DNA of 6,885 nt from JBDHZK01 sp039811865 (GTDB lineage: Bacteria > Actinomycetota > Actinomycetes > Propionibacteriales > Propionibacteriaceae), in contig JBDHZK010000137.1 of NCBI GenBank assembly GCA_039811865.1, forward strand, positions 1 to 6,885, given 5' to 3'. Below are positions 1 to 5,660 of the stretch, one piece after another. Numbering within the stretch: position 1 is the first letter of the stretch; every line of letters begins with the position of its first letter. The notes beneath the pieces are model-generated. The model was not told the DNA's origin and ran no database searches. It worked only from the letters and a program-made list of their open reading frames with translations. A program made the position numbers and the translations under genes.

Positions 1-6
1 TTCAAC

Positions 7-47
7 CGCGTGGGACGTCCCGCGTGACGAAGCGGGCGGCGCCCCGC
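7..47. repeat. Two short inverted repeats downstream of the PBP gene
   Basis: GGGACGTCCC (12-21) is a perfect 10-bp palindrome. As plus-strand RNA it could form a hairpin with an ACGU loop and a longer stem that uses G-U pairs. GCGGG (32-36) and CCCGC (43-47) form a second small inverted repeat. They lie 25-60 bp past the PBP stop, where a terminator is expected, but neither has a T-tract on the minus strand. A Rho-independent terminator is therefore only weakly supported. Confidence 0.25.
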
Positions 48-71
48 GCGGTGGCGCTTGGCGGTTCGTCC

Positions 72-1964
72 TCAGCGAAGGAACTTGGCCATCAACGGTC
101 CCGCCGTTGAGCTGCCGCCGGCCCCGTCCGCGACGAAGACGCAGACCGCCAGCGAACCGGTGTAGGCGATCATCCAGGCGCGGGTGCGTAGCCCGGTGGT
201 GGAGGCGTACTCCGCCGTGCCGGACTTGGCGCCTTGGGCCAGCCCCCGCAGCGCCGAGGCCGTCCCCTGCGAAACGACCGCGCCCATTACGTCCCGCAAC
301 TGACCGGCCTCCGCCTGGGTCAACGGCTTGGCGCTGGGGGCGGGCAGATCGGAGGTGACGATCAGTCGTGGCACGACGGTCTTCCCGGCAGCGACGCTGG
401 CGGCCACCGTGGCCATGCCCAGCGGGGACGCCTCGACCTCACCCTGCCCGATCAGGGATTCCGCCAGCCCGACCACGTTCTTCGGGTCCGGGACGGAGCC
501 CGCGAAGCGGTTGAAGCCCAGGTCTCCGGCCAGGCCGAGCCCAAGGCTGTTGGCGGCCTCGCGCACCTTTGCGCCCGACAGCTTGGCGTACTGGCCGATC
601 AGCGCGGTGTTGCACGATAGCGCGACCGCCTCGCGCAGGGTCAGGGAGCCGACCCGGCTGGCCGGGAAGTCGGAGTAGTTCTTGAACGTGCGCCCGTCCA
701 CCGTGATGTTCGCGGGGCAGTCGATCCGCGTGTCCGGCGTGAGGCCCGAGCGCAGCAGCGCCAACGTCGTCACGATCTTGAACGTCGAGCCGGGTGCGTA
801 GTTGCCCAGGGTCGCGTCGTTGCGTCCGTCGGTGCCAAGGCCGTTGGCGACGGCTTTGATCTGCCCGGTGGCCACGTCGATCGCGACGATTGCCGACGCC
901 GGCGTCGTGTTGGCCAGGACCCCCTCGGCCTTGGTCTGCAGCGCCTGATCGAGCGTGAGCGGCAGCGCGGTGCCGAGCTTCGGCTCGGCCTGGTAAAGCG
1001 TCGCGCGCGGGGCGGTGGAGGGCGTTGGCGTGGTCGCTGGGCTGGGCGAGGGCGAGGCGGTCGCGGATGGCGTCCTCGGCGCCAGCGAGACGATGCCCCC
1101 CGCGGTGCCGCGCAACTGGGTGTCGTAGCGGGCCTGGAGCCCGCCCTGCCCGATCGGGTCGTCCGGCAGGATCGCCCCCTTGGACTGCGCCGACTGCTCG
1201 TCGGTCGCCGGCCCGACGAACCCGAGGAGTGGGCGCGCGAACGTCCTCGTGGGGGCGAGCACCGCGGTGTCCTGGATCGCCCAGGCGCCCTTGATCTGCG
1301 CGAAGCCGGCCGGGACGTCCCTCACATACCCCCGGATCACCAGCGCCTCGACGAACGCCTGCGAACCGGCCTGCGCGACGCGTTTGACGTAGTCGTCGAC
1401 GTTGATCTGGAGCAGGTTGGCCAGCGCGCGGGCGCTGGCGGGCTGCTGAGCCGCGGCGACCTTCGGCTTGTTGATGCCAAGCCGGACGACGGGGCGCTTG
1501 GTCATCAGCAACTCGCCGTCAGGACCGGTGATATCGGCGCGTTCGGCCGGGTTGTTCTGGTGCACCAGACGCGTGGCGGGGGTGAGTTGCGGGTGGATCA
1601 GTGCCGGCGACCAGGCAGCCGTCCAGGTAGATGAGCCGCGCGTCAGCGGCAGCGTCGCGGCATACTTCCACTCCCCGCTCGGCAGCGGCCAGGCGTAGTT
1701 GAGTTCGACCGACGCCGCGCCGGCGTCCCGGCTGACCTTGCCGACGCTCACGGCTGGCTTGATCGCGTCCATCCCGGCGACGATCGTCTTGAGGTCGGTC
1801 TGGGCCGGCTCGCCGAGGACGCTCGTCACATCCTGGTTGGCGATGGCGGCCGCGATGGACTCGGCCACCTGCGCGGGCGTCGGACCGGCCTCACTGCAGG
1901 CGGGCAGGAACGTCAACGCCAGGAGCGTCGCGAGCAAAGCGGTCAGCGTGCGCGGGCGAATCAT
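72..1964 (-). CDS. Penicillin-binding lipoprotein, class B transpeptidase with NTF2-like N-terminal domain
   Basis: Membrane-anchored D,D-transpeptidase that cross-links peptidoglycan outside the cell; it resembles the actinobacterial PBP-lipo type (M. tuberculosis Rv2864c). Read from ATG 1964 it is 630 aa. A hydrophobic signal peptide ends in a lipobox, LPAC, with Cys23 as the lipidation site. Then come an NTF2-like/MecA-N domain (about 27-137), a dimerisation/pedestal region (about 140-290, with RPVVRLGI), a Pro/Ser/Thr-rich linker (296-320) and the transpeptidase domain. All three catalytic motifs are present: STFK (393-396, nucleophile Ser393), SCN (450-452) and KSGT (580-583, a normal variant of KTG), plus the conserved GQGEVEASPLGMA. 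An alternative ATG lies three codons upstream (1973); neither has a strong ribosome binding site. The frame stays open to 2108 but that extension has no signal-peptide sense and overlaps the VOC gene. The stop is TGA at 72-74. The gene may be co-transcribed with the VOC gene 47 nt upstream. Confidence 0.93.
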   Translation of the reverse strand: MIRPRTLTALLATLLALTFLPACSEAGPTPAQVAESIAAAIANQDVTSVLGEPAQTDLKTIVAGMDAIKPAVSVGKVSRDAGAASVELNYAWPLPSGEWKYAATLPLTRGSSTWTAAWSPALIHPQLTPATRLVHQNNPAERADITGPDGELLMTKRPVVRLGINKPKVAAAQQPASARALANLLQINVDDYVKRVAQAGSQAFVEALVIRGYVRDVPAGFAQIKGAWAIQDTAVLAPTRTFARPLLGFVGPATDEQSAQSKGAILPDDPIGQGGLQARYDTQLRGTAGGIVSLAPRTPSATASPSPSPATTPTPSTAPRATLYQAEPKLGTALPLTLDQALQTKAEGVLANTTPASAIVAIDVATGQIKAVANGLGTDGRNDATLGNYAPGSTFKIVTTLALLRSGLTPDTRIDCPANITVDGRTFKNYSDFPASRVGSLTLREAVALSCNTALIGQYAKLSGAKVREAANSLGLGLAGDLGFNRFAGSVPDPKNVVGLAESLIGQGEVEASPLGMATVAASVAAGKTVVPRLIVTSDLPAPSAKPLTQAEAGQLRDVMGAVVSQGTASALRGLAQGAKSGTAEYASTTGLRTRAWMIAYTGSLAVCVFVADGAGGSSTAGPLMAKFLR

Positions 1965-2020
1965 GCCGACCATCCGAACACGGCGGCGGCTTGGGCGCAA
2001 CGCCGACGCGGCCGGGCGCG

Positions 2021-2435
2021 CTATCCGGCGGTTGAACGTCCGGGCTCCTGGAAGAGCGTCAACTGGATCCCGCCAGGGGTGGCGAGGCGGGCGTTCAGCG
2101 AACCCCAAGGAGTCCGGGTCGGGGACGCGATCAAATCCGCGCCTCCTTGCGTGGCGGCGATGGCGCCAGCGGGCGTATCCGCCACCTCCAACGCCACCCG
2201 GAACTTGGGCGCGACCCGAGCGCCGACCTCAACGGCGTCGATCATCTCGATCTGCTCAGTGTTGGCGATCTCGAGCGTGGCACGGCCCGCGTTCAGAATC
2301 ACGACCCGCCCTCACCGGAGTAGGACTCCTCCTCGGGCATGCCCAACACGTCCTTGTAGAAGCGGACTGCCCCTCGTAGTCGTCGGCATGAACGACCAGG
2401 CGAAGCTGCCTGATCGGGTTGTCGGCAGGGTTCAT
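2021..2435 (-). pseudogene. VOC-family (glyoxalase/bleomycin-resistance/dioxygenase) protein, two frameshifts
   Basis: A single VOC-fold protein of about 138 aa can be reassembled only by joining three reading frames. Frame one starts at ATG 2433-2435 and gives MNPADNPIRQLRLVVHADDYEG. Frame two gives GAVRFYKDVLGMPEEES followed by YSGEGG and then a stop. Frame three gives GRVVILNAGRATLEIANTEQ and continues to LTLFQE and a TAG stop at 2021-2023. The joins fall in G-runs (minus strand) near 2370-2373 and near 2305-2311, and each is explained by loss of one base. His16 (in VVH) and the Glu of TLEI sit where VOC metal ligands are usually found; substrate unknown. The protein sequence is otherwise well preserved, so the damage is recent or a sequencing/assembly error. 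No convincing ribosome binding site precedes ATG 2435. It lies 47 nt upstream of the PBP gene on the same strand. Confidence 0.82.
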
Positions 2436-2568
2436 GTCTGGTCAACGGCGCAGGACTCACCGGCCATTCCCGACGGCCTGCTCGGTGCGCGCGGCGGGCG
2501 TTGGCTGGCTGCAGGAGCGACAATGGGAATAGATGCCAAGGACGGCGCTCGAACTCCAGGAGGTCGCC
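2436..2568. other. Divergent intergenic region between VOC gene and membrane protein gene
   Basis: This 133-bp spacer must hold the promoters for the minus-strand VOC-PBP unit and the plus-strand membrane protein. Apart from the AGGAGG at 2558-2563 I see no clear -10/-35 pair in either direction, and no strong inverted repeat. Confidence 0.5.
2558..2563 (+). promoter_or_regulatory. Ribosome binding site AGGAGG that fixes the start at 2569
   Basis: A perfect AGGAGG sits 5 nt before ATG 2569. It decides the start of the membrane protein in favour of 2569 over the in-frame ATG at 2533, which has no comparable site. Confidence 0.85.
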
Positions 2569-3114
2569 ATGAAGGCGCAGGACGTGATTCAGGTCATCTT
2601 CTCGATCTTCATCGGGATCGTCGTGGTCGCGTTCGTGATGATCACCGTGAACACGTTCTACCCCGAGCCGACCTACAACTACGCCGAGCGACCGCCCCAA
2701 GAAAGCCTGGGCAACACTTGGCGGCTGGTGACGAGCATCATCTTGCTGCTCTCCGCGACGATCATCATGATCGTGTCGATGCTGCTGCCCGACCGCGTCC
2801 CCGTGATCTCCAACGGCGTCTTACTGGGCGGGCTGTTCACCATGATCGCCGCGGTCGGCTACACCTCGTCGACCCAGAACAACATCTTGCGCTTCTTCGT
2901 GGTGACGTTGGCGTTGCTGGTCACCGTGGGGATGGGCTATTGGCGCTTCACGCTGGCCCGGCGACCCAAACCGGCTGGGGCGAGTGCGGGGCCCGTGGGG
3001 ACGGCCGCAGCCGGCGCCGAAGCCCCGGTCGACGCGGCCCTGGCCGCGCGGGTGGACACGCTCGAGGCCCGCCTCGATGCGATCGGGCGGGCCTTCCGCG
3101 CGGATTCGGCCTAG
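2569..3114 (+). CDS. Uncharacterised four-helix membrane protein with coiled-coil-like C-terminal tail
   Basis: I do not recognise a named family. From ATG 2569 the product is 181 aa, preceded by a perfect AGGAGG. Four hydrophobic segments are evident: about 6-30, 51-73, 79-100 and 106-127. A short loop after helix 1 is rich in Pro/Tyr (FYPEPTYNYAERPP, 30-43); the other loops are brief. After helix 4 come Arg131-Arg132, an Ala/Gly/Pro-rich linker, and a final heptad-like stretch (about 158-178, ARVDTLEARLDAIGRAF) that could form a short coiled coil. Basic residues after helix 4 suggest a cytoplasmic C-terminus; helix count then predicts a cytoplasmic N-terminus. No catalytic motif is visible, so a structural or scaffolding role is only a guess. 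It is transcribed alone, divergent from the VOC gene, and its TAG stop is one base from the stop of the convergent DUF2853 gene. A TAGATG near 2530-2535 could be part of a -10 box, but I see no good -35 partner. Confidence 0.85.
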   Translation: MKAQDVIQVIFSIFIGIVVVAFVMITVNTFYPEPTYNYAERPPQESLGNTWRLVTSIILLLSATIIMIVSMLLPDRVPVISNGVLLGGLFTMIAAVGYTSSTQNNILRFFVVTLALLVTVGMGYWRFTLARRPKPAGASAGPVGTAAAGAEAPVDAALAARVDTLEARLDAIGRAFRADSA

Positions 3115-3115
3115 C

Positions 3116-3433
3116 TCAGCCGAACAGCGACAGCTTGCCGAAGTGGTCGGCGAGCAGGTAGTACACGGTGACGCGGTTCTTGCGGCGCGACCCCTTCATC
3201 GTCTCGGCGACGGCCGCGATCGCCGCGTCGAGGGTGGCGTCGTCGTCGGTGAGCGCGAGCTTCTTCTTGCAGAACCCATCGCGGACGCGGTCGGTCTCGG
3301 CCTTGTCCGAGAACGAGACCAGCGAGGAATCCTGGTTGCGCAGCGCGATCCCGCAATGCCGGACGATTCCGGCGATCACCTTGTCGTCCGCGTCGGGGGC
3401 GTACTTCTTGACGTCCGCGGCCCAATCCGCCAT
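3116..3433 (-). CDS. DUF2853 family protein
   Basis: A 105-aa soluble, highly charged protein of unknown function, near full length for the DUF2853 family. Family-like signatures are the N-terminal MADWAADVKKYAPDADDK, the central IAGIVRHCGIALRNQD, SFSDKAETDRVR, and the C-terminal KNRVTVYYLLADHFGKLSLFG. No signal peptide or membrane segment, so cytoplasmic. The start at ATG 3433 is secured by AAGGAG with a 5-nt spacer. The gene stands alone: head to head with the amino acid permease (shared upstream region 3434-3557) and tail to tail with the membrane protein, one base separating the two stops. A promoter with TTGACT and TAATCT lies upstream. Family assignment is from recall of the conserved blocks; no biochemical role is known to me. 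Confidence 0.9.
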   Translation of the reverse strand: MADWAADVKKYAPDADDKVIAGIVRHCGIALRNQDSSLVSFSDKAETDRVRDGFCKKKLALTDDDATLDAAIAAVAETMKGSRRKNRVTVYYLLADHFGKLSLFG

Positions 3434-3438
3434 TGCGT

Positions 3439-3444
3439 CTCCTT
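3439..3444 (-). promoter_or_regulatory. Ribosome binding site of the DUF2853 gene
   Basis: Minus-strand AAGGAG followed by a 5-nt spacer to ATG 3433: a near-perfect Shine-Dalgarno that confirms this start. Confidence 0.85.
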
Positions 3445-3474
3445 AGTAGAGCCTGAGGGCCCATCGGTGGGCGC

Positions 3475-3484
3475 CACGATCGTG
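3475..3484. repeat. Perfect 10-bp palindrome CACGATCGTG at the presumed DUF2853 start site
   Basis: CACGATCGTG is self-complementary and abuts the presumed -10 box (3485-3490) and the predicted start point of the DUF2853 transcript, a position typical of a repressor operator. A second short palindrome, TTGAGTCAA (3503-3511), covers the -35. Short GC-rich palindromes are frequent by chance, so an operator role is inference only. Confidence 0.3.
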
Positions 3485-3511
3485 AGATTACCCTTGCCTG
3501 CGTTGAGTCAA
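3485..3511 (-). promoter_or_regulatory. Putative promoter of the DUF2853 gene (TTGACT - 15 nt - TAATCT)
   Basis: On the minus strand TTGACT (3511-3506) and TAATCT (3490-3485) are separated by 15 nt, slightly short of the usual 16-18. TAATCT fits the TAnnnT actinobacterial -10 pattern. Transcription would start near 3478, giving a leader of about 45 nt. The -35 lies inside the 9-bp palindrome TTGAGTCAA (3503-3511). Confidence 0.5.
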
Positions 3512-3544
3512 GGCGGGAATGGGCGTGTCGGGGCAGCGTTCGCA

Positions 3545-3550
3545 TACCTT
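3545..3550 (+). promoter_or_regulatory. Putative -10 box (TACCTT) of a leaderless permease transcript
   Basis: TACCTT matches TAnnnT and ends 7 nt before GTG 3558, so a transcript would begin at or next to that codon. No Shine-Dalgarno precedes the GTG, as expected for a leaderless actinobacterial mRNA. No clear -35 is seen. Confidence 0.45.
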
Positions 3551-3557
3551 GTCGGGC

Positions 3558-4898
3558 GTGGCCCAACCGCCGGCACTTGTCCGCCGCCTCGGCATGCGGG
3601 ACGCCGTCGTCATCGGTCTGGGTTCGATGATCGGCGCCGGGGTCTTCGCGGCCTTCGCCCCCGCGTCCCGAGCCGCCGGGGCAGGGCTGCTGATCGGGCT
3701 GGCGATCGCCGCCGGGATCGCCTTCGCCAACGCCACCTCGGCGGCGCAGTTGGCCGCGGTGTACCCGACGTCGGGCGGGACCTACGTGTCCGGCCGCGAG
3801 GTGCTGGGACCCTGGTGGGGCTACCTCGCGGGCTGGGGATTCGTCATCGGTAAGACCGCCTCCTGCGCGGCGATGGCGCTCACGTTCGCCGCGTACGCCG
3901 TCCCCGCCGGGTGGTCGCAGCGTCCCGTCGGCGCCGTGGCTGTGATCGGTCTGGCCGCGGTCAACTACCGCGGCGTGACCAAGACGGCGCGACTCGCTTC
4001 GCTGATCGTCGTCGCCGTGCTCGTGGTGCTCGCCGTGGTGGTCGCGGCCGGGACGTCCGCAGGTGGCGCCTGGCCGCTGGCCGTCCCCGGTGGCGCCTAC
4101 GGCGTCCTGCAATCGGCCGGACTGCTCTTCTTCGCCTTCGCCGGCTACGCCCGGATCGCGACCATGGGCGAGGAGGTGCGCGACCCGAGACGGACGATCC
4201 CGCGGGCGATCGTGACCGCGCTGTCGATCACCGTGGCGGTGTACCTCGCCGTGGGGACGGCCGCGCTGGCCACCCTCGGACCGGAGCGGCTGGCGTCCTC
4301 GACCATGCCGTTGGCCGATGTCGTGGCCGCCGCGGGCTGGGCCTGGGCGGCGCCCATCGTCCGGATCGGGGCCGCTTTGGCCAGTCTGGGTGCCCTATTG
4401 GGGCTGATCGCCGGTGTCGGCCGGACGGCGTTGGCCATGGCCCGAAACGCCGACCTGCCGGTCTGGCTGGCGGCAGTGCACCCTAGGTTTGGGGTGCCCC
4501 ACCGCGCCGAGGTCGTCCTGGCCGTGGTGGTTGCCGCCCTGGTGTTGGTCACGGATCTGCGGGGCGCGATCGGGTTCTCCAGCTTCGGCGTCCTGGCCTA
4601 CTACTTCGTGGCCAACCTGGCCGCGCTGCGCCAAGACGGCAACCGCCGCTACCCGCGCTGGCTGCAGGTGTTCGGCCTGGTCGGGTGCCTCACGTTGGTC
4701 GCGACGCTTCCGGTGGAGGCGGTGGTCGCCGGTCTGGCGGTGTACGCGGTCGGGGTGGTCTACCGGGCGGCGCGGCTAGGCCGCATCGCTGTCGGCGGTC
4801 ACGGCGCCGACCAGATGGGGACGTCCGGTGCCGGAGATGACCGCGAACCGCCACCCGGCGGTGTCGGCGAGCAGGCTGAAGTCGACCCGCGCGGGTAG
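3558..4898 (+). CDS. APC-superfamily amino acid permease
   Basis: Integral membrane secondary transporter, probably taking up an amino acid with protons or another ion; substrate not predictable. From GTG 3558 it is 446 aa with about 12 hydrophobic helices. Typical APC features are the unwound helix-1 motif GSMIGAGVF (22-30), YPTSGGTY (69-76) before helix 3, and the helix-6 region FAFAGYARIATMGEEV (192-207) followed by RDPRRTIPRAI (208-218). GTG 3558 is preferred because a TACCTT -10 box ends 7 nt before it and the residues upstream look non-coding. ATG 3519, with a weak AAGG at 5 nt, is the alternative (459 aa). The helical part ends near residue 407. The last 40 residues are hydrophilic and lie opposite the 3' end of the convergent htdX-like gene. 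They are mostly GNN/CNN codons, as expected from antisense of a G/C-third-position gene, so this tail may be read-through, not a functional domain. Confidence 0.92.
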   Translation: MAQPPALVRRLGMRDAVVIGLGSMIGAGVFAAFAPASRAAGAGLLIGLAIAAGIAFANATSAAQLAAVYPTSGGTYVSGREVLGPWWGYLAGWGFVIGKTASCAAMALTFAAYAVPAGWSQRPVGAVAVIGLAAVNYRGVTKTARLASLIVVAVLVVLAVVVAAGTSAGGAWPLAVPGGAYGVLQSAGLLFFAFAGYARIATMGEEVRDPRRTIPRAIVTALSITVAVYLAVGTAALATLGPERLASSTMPLADVVAAAGWAWAAPIVRIGAALASLGALLGLIAGVGRTALAMARNADLPVWLAAVHPRFGVPHRAEVVLAVVVAALVLVTDLRGAIGFSSFGVLAYYFVANLAALRQDGNRRYPRWLQVFGLVGCLTLVATLPVEAVVAGLAVYAVGVVYRAARLGRIAVGGHGADQMGTSGAGDDREPPPGGVGEQAEVDPRG

Positions 4899-5657
4899 CT
4901 GGATCGGCTTGGTGAAGTCGACGTTCAGGGCGAACGTCGCTGGCAGCCGCGGGTCGAGGACGGCCAGCGCCCGTGCCAGCGGGTACATGCCGTGGATGAT
5001 CGGCCGCGCGAACCCGAAGGGCCGCGCGGTCAGCCCCGAGAGGTGGATCGGGTTGTAGTCACCGCTGACCGCGGCGTAACGGCGTCCCAGGTCGGCCGGC
5101 AGGCGCCACGTCCCGGCGCGGTGCGCCGCCCAGTCGACGGCTACCTCGGGGACGTCCGGCTGGGGTGGCAGTTGGGCAACCAGGCCCGGCAGTTGCCGAC
5201 CCAGCGCGAGATACGTGCTGACGCCCGTCCAAACCAACTGGCCGTCCAACCGCGCCTCGCCGACCAGGTCGAACGCGGTGCCGCGGCGGTGTGGGACGAA
5301 GTTGGTGCTGCGGCAACGAAGGTCCGGCCGATCGCCGACCAGCAGCGGCCGGCCCTGCACGATCCGGTTGGAGACGTGGACGATCCCCGCCATCGGCAGC
5401 GGGAACTCCGGCGCGGCCATCAGGTGCGCCTGCAGGGCGAAGATCAGGACGTGCGGCCAGGTCGCCGGGACGCGGTCGCGCAGCGCGAAGCCACACAGCC
5501 GGTCGTAGGCGGCGAGGCGGACGGCGTCCAACTCGACGGCGTCCACGCGGACCTCGCGCTCCAGGCGGGTCCGGTTGGCCGGGTGCCGGGTCAGCGCCGC
5601 GCGTCCGATCGTCGCCGCGACCGAAGGGAGCGCGGGCAGGACTTCGACGAGCGACAC
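4776..5657 (-). CDS. htdX: MaoC-like (R)-3-hydroxyacyl-thioester dehydratase, HtdX type
   Basis: Hot-dog-fold hydratase that interconverts enoyl- and (R)-3-hydroxyacyl thioesters, in the cytoplasm. The 293-aa product is close to the roughly 280 aa of mycobacterial HtdX (Rv0241c) and has the double hot-dog layout. A degenerate N-terminal half (about 1-165) includes PMAGIVHVSNRI, and the C-terminal half carries the hydratase-2 motif: YAAVSGDYNPIH (194-205) with presumed catalytic Asp200 and His205, then ARPFGFARPIIHGM (211-224). The GTG start at 5655-5657 lies three bases after the stop of the fabG4-like gene. Only a weak GGGG precedes it, so translation is probably coupled. The order reductase-dehydratase matches Rv0242c-Rv0241c. 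Its last 40 codons overlap the convergent permease frame. They encode a family-like C-terminus (WRFAVISGTGRPHLVGAV), so the minus strand is the primary coding strand there. Symbol given by similarity and synteny. Confidence 0.9.
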   Translation of the reverse strand: MSLVEVLPALPSVAATIGRAALTRHPANRTRLEREVRVDAVELDAVRLAAYDRLCGFALRDRVPATWPHVLIFALQAHLMAAPEFPLPMAGIVHVSNRIVQGRPLLVGDRPDLRCRSTNFVPHRRGTAFDLVGEARLDGQLVWTGVSTYLALGRQLPGLVAQLPPQPDVPEVAVDWAAHRAGTWRLPADLGRRYAAVSGDYNPIHLSGLTARPFGFARPIIHGMYPLARALAVLDPRLPATFALNVDFTKPIQLPARVDFSLLADTAGWRFAVISGTGRPHLVGAVTADSDAA

Positions 5658-5660
5658 GGG

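Noticed and set aside
7..47. Firm Rho-independent terminator for the PBP gene
   Set aside because: Inverted repeats are present, but the minus-strand version has a mismatch in the stem and no T-tract follows; kept only as a low-confidence repeat.
1965..2108. Upstream extension of the PBP reading frame by 48 codons
   Set aside because: It is Arg/Pro-rich, would bury the signal peptide and lipobox, and overlaps the VOC gene; the lipoprotein start at 1964 (or 1973) is far more sensible.
2299..2700. Minus-strand 133-codon open frame read as an independent gene
   Set aside because: Only its last ~25 residues make sense, and those are the middle piece of the frameshifted VOC protein; the rest is antisense to the membrane protein start.
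1699..3161. Long plus-strand open frames across the VOC region and membrane protein gene
   Set aside because: Low-complexity Arg/Ala/Pro-rich shadows of the VOC, PBP and membrane protein genes, without ribosome binding sites or recognisable domains.
3111..4112. Minus-strand 333-codon open frame across DUF2853 and the permease
   Set aside because: Arg/Gly/His-rich shadow antisense to a clear APC transporter and out of frame with DUF2853.
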